DNA of 40,246 nucleotides from an uncultured Clostridia bacterium. GTDB lineage: Bacteria; Bacillota; Clostridia; TANB77; CAG-508. Both the position numbers and the translations under genes were made by a program. The stretch spans positions 1 through 40,246 of the forward strand of contig CALYAB010000008.1 in the NCBI GenBank assembly GCA_944393395.1, read 5' to 3'. This document shows, one piece after another, positions 26,390 to 35,502 of the stretch; position 1 is the first letter of the stretch; the number at the start of each line of letters is the position of its first letter. The notes beneath the pieces are model-generated. The model had not been told where the DNA came from, did not search any database, and saw only the letters and a program-made list of their open reading frames with translations.

Positions 26390-26454
26390 TTTTTCTTCCT
26401 TTATATATATATTTAGGTTTTTTTAAGGTATTACCTATAAACCTTATACATTTC

Positions 26455-26775
26455 TTATGATACTTCTAAATTAGTAACTGGTATTAGTCTTAAAAGTCCA
26501 CTCATTTCAAATATTTTTTTGACACTGCTAGTTAAATTTGCTAATTCAACTGTACCTCCTAGCATTTTTGCAAATTTGTACCTTCCAATTATTAAACCTA
26601 TCCCTGCGCTATCCATGAATGTAACACTATTAAAATCAAATATAACTTTTTTAGGCATATATCTTTCAATTTCATAATCAGCCCTCCTCCTTATCTTTTG
26701 AACACTAAAATCATCAATTTCATCAGCTATTCTAAATACTAATAGCTTGTCCTTTTCATAAAATTTTGATTCCAT
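26455..26775 (-). CDS. spoIIAA: Anti-anti-sigma F factor SpoIIAA
   Basis: 106-residue STAS protein. The phosphorylated serine is Ser56 in TFMDSAGIGLI, corresponding to Ser58 of B. subtilis. Unphosphorylated SpoIIAA displaces sigma-F from SpoIIAB. The ATG follows AAGGAGGATATA. It is the first gene of the spoIIA operon; the region upstream has Spo0A-box-like motifs. Confidence 0.97.
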   Translation of the reverse strand: MESKFYEKDKLLVFRIADEIDDFSVQKIRRRADYEIERYMPKKVIFDFNSVTFMDSAGIGLIIGRYKFAKMLGGTVELANLTSSVKKIFEMSGLLRLIPVTNLEVS

Positions 26776-26805
26776 TATATCCTCCTTTGAAATTCTTTTT
26801 GTATT

Positions 26806-26889
26806 ATATTCCTTTTTCCATTATTTTCCAAGAGTAAAAAATAAGAAGTTTTGTCGTTTTGTTAGAAGTCATCGACAATTATTGACAAA
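26806..26889 (-). promoter_or_regulatory. Candidate Spo0A/sigma-H control region of spoIIA
   Basis: Three near-matches to the 0A box TTTGTCGAA: TTTGTCGTT (plus strand, 26850-26858), ATTGTCGAT (minus, 26871-26879) and TTTGTCAAT (minus, 26881-26889), the last two one helical turn apart. Closer to the gene are GGAAAAT (26823-26829) and GAATAT (26806-26811) on the minus strand, a possible sigma-H promoter. In B. subtilis spoIIA needs both factors. The matches are partial. Confidence 0.45.
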
Positions 26890-26936
26890 AGGTTAAAACA
26901 TTATGTACGCTCCAATCAGTTCAAAACGTATTTTTA

Positions 26937-26972
26937 TATATTAGAAAGTCATCATGACTTTCCTAATATATA
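26937..26972. repeat. ATTAGRAAGTCA hairpin repeat
   Basis: Near-perfect stem TATATTAGAAAGTCAT / ATGACTTTCCTAATATA. Related to the hairpin at 10023-10050, with which it shares AAGTCA and ACTTTCCTAATATA. Confidence 0.6.
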
Positions 26973-26974
26973 GC

Positions 26975-27004
26975 AAAAGAGACAGGCATCTACCTGTCCC
27001 TTTT
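26975..27004 (-). terminator. Terminator after the GH13 gene (GACAGG repeat)
   Basis: Stem AAAAGGGACAGG / CCTGTCTCTTTT (read on the minus strand) with a 6-base loop, 35 bases past the GH13 stop. G+C-rich stem and CTTTT tail fit a terminator. Similar GGGACAGG hairpins are common repeats in Clostridia as I recall. Confidence 0.65.
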
Positions 27005-27038
27005 GGATTAAAAAGTACAAAAGATATATATTTCGAAT

Positions 27039-28922
27039 TTATTTATCTCTTCTCAATATGAGTGTTCCGTACGGTCCTATTTTATCTTTTGTACTATTTT
27101 TAGAAAATATAACTTCGTAATCATCTTTAAAATCATTATTAAAGACTTTGTCAGTTCTGCTTGAAAAGGTAATTATACTTTCTTTCTCAGTATATACCTC
27201 TAAAATCATACGTTTCTCATTTATTGCTCTGAGTCTTGGCTCACCATTACCTACTACATCCATGTTACTCTCTCGATAATGGTTTAATGCTCTTACATAA
27301 GCCTGCATTTCCAAATCTGGATGTTCCCAATCCATTGTTTTTCTGCAAAACGGATCTTTATATCCCATGACACAATTCTCTGTTCCTTGAAACATACAAG
27401 GATTTCCCGGCAAATTATATAATATTGGTAATACAAGTTCTACTCTTCTCCTTGCTACAATTTTCTGTTCTTCCGGTAATTGATCATGACTTGCCGAATA
27501 ACTCCTAAAACCAAATGTATCAAATTCAGCTCCAGGATGTCTCCACGGACCTTCAATATCATCCAATTTTTGATATGGATCTGAATTTATGATTTCTCCG
27601 ACCAAAGCTGTCATCAAAGTTACCGTATCATGAGTAGAAATAACATTCATCAGAATATCTGCCACTGATTTAGGGTATTCGCTATAAACTTTTTCAAAGT
27701 TATATTGAAAATGCTCATGCAATCCCCATCTTACCCAACGGATTATCGCATCTCTTAATGGATAATTCATTAAAGAATTCGTCTGTCCGTCAAAAATTTG
27801 AGGATTCTCCCTTTCAGTTGCAATGTCCCACATCTCATTAATAAAAATGATGTGTGGATAATCTTTTTGAATATCTTTTACTATTGTCAAAAGAAATTCT
27901 CGAGGCAATATATCTCCTAAGTCCATTCTAAATGCATCTACACCTGCATTTATATACTTTTTTAGAACTGTTATAAGTTCTTTTTGGAGTTTAGGATTTC
28001 CTTTGTTAAGTTCTGGCATATTAGTATAACCATACCATCCGACTGGTTTTCCATCTTTGAAAATATAATATTCTCTATATGGAGAATTCACGTCAGACAT
28101 CGCTGATTTAAAATACTCATGTTCATCTGATGTATGGTTAAATGCCATATCAACTATAACTTTTATACCAAATTTCTTTGCCTCTGTACAAAGATCCTCT
28201 AAGTCTTTCCATGTCCCCAACATCGGATCTATCTGGAAAAAATTCTCAGAATCATAATGATGATAATTCCTACTTTCACAAATTGGATTCATATATATTG
28301 CATTAAATCCAAGCTCTTTTATATATGGCAATTTTTCTTTTATGCCTTGTAAATTACCACCATAGAAATATTCATTCCGATAAATCCCATCTGGACCTGG
28401 TTTCCAATTTGGCATTATATCATTCCAATCTTTGATTTTTCTTCCTTCAACTGGAATAATTCCATTACTACCAATTGCAAACCTATCTGGCATGATTTGA
28501 TAGATCATCCTTCCTTTCCATTCTGGATACTCTTTTAAATTTGTATCTTTCACCTCAAGTTTCCAGCAATATTCATTCGGATATGCTTTTGTATTTTCCT
28601 GTGTTAATAAAAATTCTTCATTTCTATAAACATAATACAGTTGTCCTTCTATAAAAAGGGTAAAATAGAACCAGTAAATACCTGACTTTTTGAGAGCAAG
28701 CTCTGCTGAATAAATACTGTATTCTCTTTCTTCATTTCTTTCTTTTCTTCTATATGGTATATTTATATGTTCTACAATTTTGTCAAACTTATAGAAAATT
28801 ATCTGAAGATTTTCTACATACCCCTCATCTGGTATCTTTACCTCTATTTTTCCTTTTTTTTCTGTTGTATATTCGTCTGATATTATCCGAAAATTAAAAT
28901 ATCCTTTTTTCCTCCTTAACAT
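27039..28922 (-). CDS. GH13 glycosidase (neopullulanase/cyclomaltodextrinase-like)
   Basis: 627-residue alpha-glucan hydrolase. N-terminal beta-sandwich (1-125), then a TIM barrel with region I DMAFNHTS, nucleophile Asp in DAFRMDLGD, acid/base Glu in FINEMWD and the transition-state Asp in STHDTVTLM; C-terminal beta domain. No signal peptide, so it probably degrades maltodextrin or glycogen inside the cell. Its base composition is richer in G+C than the neighbours. It holds two in-frame CGG codons (28889-28887 in FNFRIIS and 28379-28377 in GIYRNEYF) with no change of frame, unlike sigF, rlmN and the endoQ-like gene. Recent acquisition is likely. Confidence 0.88.
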   Translation of the reverse strand: MLRRKKGYFNFRIISDEYTTEKKGKIEVKIPDEGYVENLQIIFYKFDKIVEHINIPYRRKERNEEREYSIYSAELALKKSGIYWFYFTLFIEGQLYYVYRNEEFLLTQENTKAYPNEYCWKLEVKDTNLKEYPEWKGRMIYQIMPDRFAIGSNGIIPVEGRKIKDWNDIMPNWKPGPDGIYRNEYFYGGNLQGIKEKLPYIKELGFNAIYMNPICESRNYHHYDSENFFQIDPMLGTWKDLEDLCTEAKKFGIKVIVDMAFNHTSDEHEYFKSAMSDVNSPYREYYIFKDGKPVGWYGYTNMPELNKGNPKLQKELITVLKKYINAGVDAFRMDLGDILPREFLLTIVKDIQKDYPHIIFINEMWDIATERENPQIFDGQTNSLMNYPLRDAIIRWVRWGLHEHFQYNFEKVYSEYPKSVADILMNVISTHDTVTLMTALVGEIINSDPYQKLDDIEGPWRHPGAEFDTFGFRSYSASHDQLPEEQKIVARRRVELVLPILYNLPGNPCMFQGTENCVMGYKDPFCRKTMDWEHPDLEMQAYVRALNHYRESNMDVVGNGEPRLRAINEKRMILEVYTEKESIITFSSRTDKVFNNDFKDDYEVIFSKNSTKDKIGPYGTLILRRDK

Positions 28923-29064
28923 TTTTCATCCATCCTTTCTTATTAAAAATACATGAATTATATCTATTTAAAAAGCAATTTTGCTTGTACCTACACTTTA
29001 CTCTTTTAGTCGAAATTTGTCAATGTAATTTTCTGTAAAATCACATTTATTTTTCTATATATGC

Positions 29065-29117
29065 TTACAATCCACGGCTATTAGAAACTTTTTGATATTT
29101 TAGGCCGTGGATTGTAA
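29065..29117. repeat. Palindromic TTACAATCCACGGC repeat
   Basis: Perfect 14-bp arms TTACAATCCACGGC / GCCGTGGATTGTAA around a 25-base A+T-rich loop, directly after the gerW stop. Related sequences at 97-145 and 40128-40175 share ATTGTAAC and the TTAGAT/TTTTTAG middle. Confidence 0.65.
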
Positions 29118-29129
29118 CTATATACGCTA

Positions 29130-29732
29130 CTATTCATCATCTAAAGTTTCATCATATTCATACTCATAAGTTATTTCCTCTTCTACTGGCTTTTTAGTTT
29201 TTTCTACTTTTTCTTTAATATGTCTACTTTCATTTAAATCCTCTTCAATTTTATCTTTATCTTGTCTTACTTTCTCTGATTTTTTTTCACTTACATTTTT
29301 TGTTTCTTTTTCTTCTGTTGGTTTTTTTATACATTTACTTATCATATTATTAGCCTTATCAATTAAATCTGGAACATAATCTAACAATTTATCCAATGAT
29401 GAGCTATAATTTACAGGCATAAGTTTTACATTTTCTTCTTGTATTACTAAAAAAGCAATTGGATTTATTGTAACACCTGCTCCTGAACCTCCACCAAATG
29501 GTAATCTATATTGAACCTCTTCTTCTTTCTCTCTTTTTCTATATTCATCAACTGTCTCACCTTTAAATTCACTTCCACCTGCCGCAAAACCAAAAGACAC
29601 TTTAGATATTGGTATTATTACGATATTATTAGATGTTTCTATAGGTTCTCCTATAATTGTATTTACATCTATCATATCTTGAATACTATTCATAGCTGTA
29701 GTCATAAGACCTTCTATTGGATGTTCGCTCAT
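29130..29732 (-). CDS. gerW: GerW/YtfJ-family sporulation protein
   Basis: 200 residues. The first ~120 match the GerW family: HPIEGLMTTAMNSIQDMIDVNTIIGEPIE, then VSFGFAAGGSEF and GGGSGAGVTINPIAFLVI. GerW of Bacillus is a spore protein needed for normal germination. The C-terminal ~75 residues are an added Lys/Glu-rich tail ending in EYEYDETLDDE, probably disordered. ATG behind AGGAGG. Its start overlaps the end of the DUF2953 gene by 47 bases, a common clostridial pair. Confidence 0.9.
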   Translation of the reverse strand: MSEHPIEGLMTTAMNSIQDMIDVNTIIGEPIETSNNIVIIPISKVSFGFAAGGSEFKGETVDEYRKREKEEEVQYRLPFGGGSGAGVTINPIAFLVIQEENVKLMPVNYSSSLDKLLDYVPDLIDKANNMISKCIKKPTEEKETKNVSEKKSEKVRQDKDKIEEDLNESRHIKEKVEKTKKPVEEEITYEYEYDETLDDE

Positions 29733-30321
29733 ATTCTATTCCTCCTTTTTTATTTAATACATATATAGTATTTATAATATGTATCATTTTTATTTGAAAT
29801 ATACCAGAAATTGCAATATTTATTAAATTTTGGCTATTATATATTGGCTCTACATTATAAAAAATTTTATCTTCTCTCATTGCTTTTTTTGAAATAGTTA
29901 TTGACATTATACTTGATATTATTGCAACTAAAATAGAAGTTAGAAAAGCATTTTCTGTTCCTAATTGTATTTTTAATTTTAAATCAACAATCTTTATACA
30001 TTTCTTAAACTCCCTTATTGCGTTTAATAATTTTAGGTCAAATTTATCTTTATTTATATAAATTTCTTCTTCTAACTTTCTTATTTTTTCTTTCATTTTT
30101 AATTTTGTATAAATCTTTCCTAATTTATTTTCGGTTAAAGTTATTTTTATAATTGGTATTTTATTAAAAAAATACATTTTTATGATTATCTTATATTTAT
30201 CATTTATATGTTTTTTAGTTTGTGAAGTTATTATAAGATTCTCTATTTTTATTTCTATTTTTGAGGTCATAATAACTATTATTAGAATGAAGAAAATTAG
30301 CAGAATAAAAAGAAAAACCAA
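29686..30321 (-). CDS. DUF2953-type membrane protein
   Basis: 211 residues starting at a TTG 8-9 bases after AGGAGG. N-terminal hydrophobic helix (2-18), a central basic region, a second hydrophobic stretch (about 125-145), and the C-terminal ERTSNRRSYDYSYE, which I associate with clostridial DUF2953 proteins. Function unknown; the tight link to gerW suggests a sporulation role. Overlaps gerW. Confidence 0.75.
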   Translation of the reverse strand: MVFLFILLIFFILIIVIMTSKIEIKIENLIITSQTKKHINDKYKIIIKMYFFNKIPIIKITLTENKLGKIYTKLKMKEKIRKLEEEIYINKDKFDLKLLNAIREFKKCIKIVDLKLKIQLGTENAFLTSILVAIISSIMSITISKKAMREDKIFYNVEPIYNSQNLINIAISGIFQIKMIHIINTIYVLNKKGGIEYERTSNRRSYDYSYE

Positions 30322-30388
30322 TATACTTGCCTCCTTTTATAAAGCAATTTATATTAGTTTTTCCCTTTTTTTAGCTTTTAAACATATT

Positions 30389-31138
30389 TCACGCTCTTTT
30401 ACGTTTCTCTACTGTTATATCTCCAAATAATTCTTCTTGAGTAGTTTCAACTTTTTTTCTTCTTGACATTTCTAATAATCCACTAAAAGCTGTTACTACC
30501 TCTTGTTTATTATGTTGTTTTAGTGAAAATAATTTATTAAATATAAATCTTTTTTGTTTTATCAAAACTTTTAACATTTCTTTTACTTTACTAGCTACTG
30601 TATAATTTTCTACAATTGCTATTTTTTCAATATTTTTAGCATTTTGATTTAGCTTAACACTATTTCTTTCTATTAATTCTTTATATTTTTTTGGAATTAT
30701 TTTATTATCATATTCCTTTTCTAATTTTTGTTTTGGAAGTTTTATATTTTCTTGTTCTTTATAATATCTATTTCCGGTTTCAATATAATTTTGTTTTAAT
30801 GTTTTACTAATTTCTTTAAATTTTTTGTACTCTATTATTCTTCTAATTAACTCTTCTTCTGTTAATTCCTCTTCTTCTTCCTCTTTTTTTGGAAGTAAAT
30901 TTTTAGACTTTAAATACAACAAAGTTGAAGCCATTACTATAAATTCACTTGCTATTTCTAAATTCATTTCTTCCATTTGATTTAAATATTGTATATACTG
31001 ATCTGTTATTTCATTTAAATTTATATCATATATATCCATTTTGTTTTTTTCTATCAAATGACATAATAAATCAAGTGGTCCTTCAAAATTTTCTATTTTT
31101 ATTGCATATTTTTTTGTTTCTAATGTTAGTATTGACAT
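30389..31138 (-). CDS. scpA: Segregation and condensation protein A
   Basis: Kleisin subunit of the SMC-ScpA-ScpB complex that compacts and separates chromosomes. 249 residues; the N-terminal signature IENFEGPLDLLCHLIEKNKMDIYDI is clear, with EFIVMASTLLYLKSK after it, and the C-terminal winged-helix part FSGLLEMSRRKKVETTQEELFGDI. The scpB gene that often follows is not here. Between recX and the DUF2953 gene. Confidence 0.95.
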   Translation of the reverse strand: MSILTLETKKYAIKIENFEGPLDLLCHLIEKNKMDIYDINLNEITDQYIQYLNQMEEMNLEIASEFIVMASTLLYLKSKNLLPKKEEEEEELTEEELIRRIIEYKKFKEISKTLKQNYIETGNRYYKEQENIKLPKQKLEKEYDNKIIPKKYKELIERNSVKLNQNAKNIEKIAIVENYTVASKVKEMLKVLIKQKRFIFNKLFSLKQHNKQEVVTAFSGLLEMSRRKKVETTQEELFGDITVEKRKRA

Positions 31139-31168
31139 ATATCTTCCCTTCTTTTGGTTTTATTTTGA

Positions 31169-31618
31169 TTACTGTAGTTTTTCTAATGCTACTTTTACAT
31201 TTTCAAGTTTATATCCTTTTTTTAACAAATATTGTTTTATCTCTTTTTCTTCTAATGAAGAACTCTTTTTATTTGCAATATTTTGAGCAGATTTTATTTC
31301 ATATTCTGTTAATTCTTCTTTATTCTCATATATATAATCTTCTATATCTTCTTTTTTTACACCTTTGCTATATAGCTTATATTCTATTTCTCGAATAGAT
31401 AGATTTTTTAATGCTATAAAATTGTTTATAGTTTTCCTTATATATTCTTTATCATCTATATATTTCGCTTCTTTTAGATATTCTATTATATCTTCTAGTA
31501 AGTTTGGTTCTATATTATTTTCAAATTTTCTTCTTATTTCATTTTCGCTTCTTTTTTTGTATAATACATATTTTAAAACTTTTGTCTTTTCTTTGTCAAA
31601 CTCTTCTAATGTATACAT
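31169..31618 (-). CDS. recX: RecX-family regulator of RecA
   Basis: 149 residues of three-helix repeats: KVLKYVLYKKRSENEIRRKF, IIEYLKEAKYIDDKEYI, LSIREIEYKLYSKGVKKEDI, EIKQYLLKKGYKLENVKVAL, the pattern of RecX, which binds and limits RecA filaments. recA lies two genes upstream on the same strand, separated by a HAD phosphatase gene, which supports the call. Confidence 0.88.
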   Translation of the reverse strand: MYTLEEFDKEKTKVLKYVLYKKRSENEIRRKFENNIEPNLLEDIIEYLKEAKYIDDKEYIRKTINNFIALKNLSIREIEYKLYSKGVKKEDIEDYIYENKEELTEYEIKSAQNIANKKSSSLEEKEIKQYLLKKGYKLENVKVALEKLQ

Positions 31619-31660
31619 ATATCCTCCTTTTATTTTTTATTAAACGATTTCTAAATTAAC

Positions 31661-32500
31661 TTAGAATTCTATAAATTTATATACAGCTTCTGCAAAACCT
31701 CCACTTTTTACTGTATTTTTTGTTACATATGTAGCCACATCTTTTACTTCTTTATAACTTCCTCCTATAGCTACTCCTATTCCTACATTTTTTATCATTT
31801 CTATATCATTTATATTATCTCCTACTGCCATTACTTCCTCATTATTAATTTTTAAATAATCACTTAGTTGTTTTAATGCATCATATTTTGTAACATGTTT
31901 TGGAACTATATCTAAATATTCATATTCTGAATTTATTATTTTATCTTTATATTCATTATATTTCTTTATCTGTATCGCAATTAAATCTTCTTCTTTTTCT
32001 ATTTTTCTTTTTACATCTTTTAATTCTTCTTCTCCTGATATTACTAATTTTAATATATTAGGTTTTTGTTCTCTAATATATTCTTTTAGTGATTTTACTG
32101 TTTCGAATTGTATTTGGTCTTTATATAATTTATAATTTCTAAATGCCATATATTTTAATTTTTCTTGTGATATTATTTTGTTTTCTGTATATATATGTAC
32201 ATGTAATTTATTCTTCTGAGCAATATTCAAACAAGATAATGCTTGCACATTTGATATAATATTTCTTTTTATTTCTTTACCAGTTTTTAAATCAATTATT
32301 TGTGTACCATTACCAAAAATACCATATGTTGGCTTTAATTTATCACATATGTTTTTAGTCATTGAATATGTTTTTCCTGTGCAAATTGCGAAGTTGATAT
32401 TTTTCTTATTTATCTTACTTATTACATTTAAATTATCATTTGTCACTATATTATTATCAATGATTGTTCCATCTAAATCACTAGCTAATAATTTTACCAT
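31661..32500 (-). CDS. HAD-family (Cof type IIB) phosphatase
   Basis: 279 residues from the ATG at 32500 behind AAAGGTGG; a GTG at 32509 overlaps the site. Motif I DLDGTI (Asp8, Asp10), motif II ISG-like segment, and motif IV VGDNINDIEMI are intact, with a Cof-type cap between. These enzymes dephosphorylate small phosphorylated metabolites such as sugar phosphates or flavin precursors; the substrate cannot be read from sequence. It lies between recA and recX. Confidence 0.88.
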   Translation of the reverse strand: MVKLLASDLDGTIIDNNIVTNDNLNVISKINKKNINFAICTGKTYSMTKNICDKLKPTYGIFGNGTQIIDLKTGKEIKRNIISNVQALSCLNIAQKNKLHVHIYTENKIISQEKLKYMAFRNYKLYKDQIQFETVKSLKEYIREQKPNILKLVISGEEELKDVKRKIEKEEDLIAIQIKKYNEYKDKIINSEYEYLDIVPKHVTKYDALKQLSDYLKINNEEVMAVGDNINDIEMIKNVGIGVAIGGSYKEVKDVATYVTKNTVKSGGFAEAVYKFIEF

Positions 32501-32580
32501 AATATCCACCTTTATTTTTTCATCTTATTCAAATCACTAACTATGGTATATTTTACTATAAAATTTTCCAAATATCAACA

Positions 32581-32606
32581 AAGGAGATACATTTTTGTAT
32601 CCCCTT
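32581..32606 (-). terminator. Possible terminator after recA
   Basis: Stem AAGGAGATAC / GTATCCCCTT with one G-U pair on the minus-strand RNA, 58 bases past the recA stop. The following T tract is weak. Confidence 0.45.
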
Positions 32607-32664
32607 CTTTTATTTAGTTCCTATTCAGTTTATTGCTCGAATATATGTATTATGAACAGTAACT

Positions 32665-33714
32665 TTATTCCTCATCATCCATGTCAATTTCAGGTATTTC
32701 TTCTCCCAAACTTTCTTCAAAAACTTTTGCAAAGTCTGCTCTTACTTTCTCTTCTATTTCTGCTAACATTTCTGGATTTTCTTTTAAGTATTTCTTTACA
32801 TTCTCTCTTCCTTGTCCTATCCTGTTACCATTATAGCTAAACCATGAACCAGCTTTTTCTACTATATCCAAATTAACAGCCATATCTAGAATATTTCCTT
32901 CTTTTGATATTCCTTGACCATATACGATATCAAATTCGGCTTCTCTAAATGGTGGTGCTACTTTATTTTTTATAACTTTTACTCTTACTCTATTTCCTTT
33001 TACTTCTCCATCTTGCTTAATATTTTCTACTTTTCTAATGTCCATTCTAACTGAAGCATAGAATTTTAAAGCTCTACCTCCAGTTGTCGTTTCTGGATTT
33101 CCAAACATAATTCCTATCTTTTCTCTTAATTGATTTATAAATATTAGAACTGTTTTTGATTTGTTTATTGCTCCTGCAAGTTTTCTTAATGCTTGTGACA
33201 TTAATCTTGCTTGCAATCCCATATGAGAATCTCCCATATCTCCATCTATTTCTGCTTTTGGAACTAATGCTGCTACAGAGTCAACGACAATAACATCTAA
33301 AGCTCCACTTCTAACCAAGCTTTCTGTTATTTCTAATGCTTGTTCTCCTGTATCTGGTTGAGATACTATTAAATTATCTATATCCACTCCTAATTTTTTT
33401 GCATATACTGGATCTAAAGCATGCTCTGCATCTATAAAAGCTGCTTCTCCTCCCATTTTTTGTGCTTCTGCTACTATATGTAATGCTAAAGTAGTTTTAC
33501 CAGAAGACTCTGGACCAAATACCTCTATAATTCTTCCTCTAGGTACTCCTCCTATACCTAATGCTATATCTAAACTTAAAGCTCCTGTTGGAATTGCTTC
33601 TATTTCCATTGCTTTAAACTCTCCTAATTTCATAACTGAACCTTTACCAAATTGTTTTTCTATTTGGCTCATTGCCATTTCTAGTGCCTTTTTCTTTTCT
33701 GCGTTTTCACTCAT
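32665..33714 (-). CDS. recA: Recombinase RecA
   Basis: 349 residues from the ATG at 33714 behind GAGGAGG; the longer frame to 33729 includes the ribosome binding site. Walker [10 protein letters not shown] at 67-75, [16 protein letters not shown] (Walker B), [22 protein letters not shown] (L2 loop region). It carries the acidic C-terminal tail ([11 protein letters not shown]). Strand exchange, recombinational repair and SOS coprotease. No CGG or frameshift. Confidence 0.99.
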   Translation of the reverse strand: MSENAEKKKALEMAMSQIEKQFGKGSVMKLGEFKAMEIEAIPTGALSLDIALGIGGVPRGRIIEVFGPESSGKTTLALHIVAEAQKMGGEAAFIDAEHALDPVYAKKLGVDIDNLIVSQPDTGEQALEITESLVRSGALDVIVVDSVAALVPKAEIDGDMGDSHMGLQARLMSQALRKLAGAINKSKTVLIFINQLREKIGIMFGNPETTTGGRALKFYASVRMDIRKVENIKQDGEVKGNRVRVKVIKNKVAPPFREAEFDIVYGQGISKEGNILDMAVNLDIVEKAGSWFSYNGNRIGQGRENVKKYLKENPEMLAEIEEKVRADFAKVFEESLGEEIPEIDMDDEE

Positions 33715-33807
33715 AATTTTCCTCCTCATTTATTTGAACTTTTGTTTGATAATGCTATTATATACCAAATTTTTGTTTTGTCAATACTTATTTCAAAAAT
33801 TTTTATA

Positions 33808-35388
33808 TTACTTGTACCATGTTTCTATTCCACAAAATGGATTAAACCAGTTTGAATTTATTTCTCCTACTAACTCTGTATTATATACGATTGTATGTTT
33901 ATTTGTATACAAACTTATATATGGTACATCATTTTTATAAATATCAATAAGTCTTGTATAATCATTTTTTAATGTTTGTTCATCTGTAGTATTTTTTACT
34001 TCATTCATTATATTTGTAACTTCTTCACTTGTATAATTTGCTAAATTTCCCTCTCCAAAAAACATTGACATATCTGGATTAGGTGATAAGTTCATACTGC
34101 ATAAAATCATATCATAAGATTTATTTTGTATTGCTAGATTATATTGTTGGTCCGAATATTGTTGAATATTTAATCTTATTCCTTGACTTGCTAATTGTGT
34201 TCTTATATTTTCTGCCACTGCAACTTGAGTTGCATTTGATGCCTTTACTATAAGATTCATTTCTATTCTTTGAGATCTACGATTTTCGGTTTTTTGCCAA
34301 TATCCATTTCTATAGCTCCATCCATTTTCTGATAGTAATTGATTAGCTTGTTCCGGGTTATAGCCTGCACTTGCATCTTGCTCTTGATATAACCATGAAC
34401 CATAATCTAAAGGAAAACTTGATGTATAGTATTTATTTTGGAATACATTAGATACTATATTACTTTTATCTATTGAATAAGCTATTGCTTTTCTTACTTC
34501 TTGTTTAGATAATAAATCATTTTGCGTATTTAATACTAAAAAGTCATGTTCTCTTCCTTTTATTTCTTTTGAACTATAACCTATGGTTCCTATATAATCT
34601 TGTATAGCACTATTATTTGTACTTATTATATCTATATTACCTAACTTAAAGGCATTATATAATTCACCAACAGAATCATATACATTAACAATTATCTTTT
34701 CTAAAGATAGTTCTGTGTCTCTATCCCACCAATTTGTATTTTTTGTAAGTGTTATATAATTTTCTTGAACCTCGTCTACTTTATATTTTCCTGTTCCTAC
34801 TGAAATTATATCAACATTATTATAATCTTGTGTATCATAAAACGTTTTTGATAATATAGGAAAAGTTAAATAATATTCAAAAAATGGAACTTCTTGGTCT
34901 AAATACATTTTTACTGTGTAATCATCAACTAGTTCTATCATTGTTACATGTTCAAGATTACTTGAATATATTGAAGTATTTTCTTTTAATTTATCATATG
35001 TAAATTGAACATCTGTTGATGTAAATCTTTCTCCATTAGACCATTTTACATTTTCTCTTAGTTTTATTATATAAGTAGTTGCGTCTTGCTTTGCCCATTC
35101 TGTTGCTAAAACTGGTGTAGCTTTATAGTCTGAAGATATATCAACTAATGGTTCAAAAATCAATTTTGTTATATCTTGAACATTTTTATTATTTGTTAAT
35201 AATGGATTTAATGTATCACATTGAGCTATTCCTACCCTTATCTCTCTTACAATTTCTTGGCTAGTTCCTGTTGAAGCTTCTTCTTCTGTTTGCTGTTCTT
35301 TTTCATTATTTTTTATTATAACAAATGCTACAATTACTATTATTATTACAAACATTATAAATAAATATTTAAAAATATTAGATTTCAT
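33808..35388 (-). CDS. ABC transporter substrate-binding protein (peptide type, SBP family 5)
   Basis: 526 residues. N-terminal membrane helix (about 6-26) without a lipobox Cys, so it is anchored by the helix rather than by lipid. The mature part has the family-5 signature: VGIAQCDTLNPLLTNNKN, then LRENVKWSNGERFTSTDVQFTYD and RKAIAYSIDKSNI, as in OppA/DppA. Ligand unknown, probably oligopeptides. The permease and ATPase genes usually nearby are absent; the gene stands alone between recA and the broken nuclease gene. Confidence 0.9.
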   Translation of the reverse strand: MKSNIFKYLFIMFVIIIVIVAFVIIKNNEKEQQTEEEASTGTSQEIVREIRVGIAQCDTLNPLLTNNKNVQDITKLIFEPLVDISSDYKATPVLATEWAKQDATTYIIKLRENVKWSNGERFTSTDVQFTYDKLKENTSIYSSNLEHVTMIELVDDYTVKMYLDQEVPFFEYYLTFPILSKTFYDTQDYNNVDIISVGTGKYKVDEVQENYITLTKNTNWWDRDTELSLEKIIVNVYDSVGELYNAFKLGNIDIISTNNSAIQDYIGTIGYSSKEIKGREHDFLVLNTQNDLLSKQEVRKAIAYSIDKSNIVSNVFQNKYYTSSFPLDYGSWLYQEQDASAGYNPEQANQLLSENGWSYRNGYWQKTENRRSQRIEMNLIVKASNATQVAVAENIRTQLASQGIRLNIQQYSDQQYNLAIQNKSYDMILCSMNLSPNPDMSMFFGEGNLANYTSEEVTNIMNEVKNTTDEQTLKNDYTRLIDIYKNDVPYISLYTNKHTIVYNTELVGEINSNWFNPFCGIETWYK

Positions 35389-35502
35389 TTTTCACCTCTA
35401 TCGATGTTATCATATATTATCTTGTCCTTTTTTTCAAGTTTAATTACAAATTTTGATTATAATATAATTACAATAAATTAATTTCTTTATCTGACAATCC
35501 AG

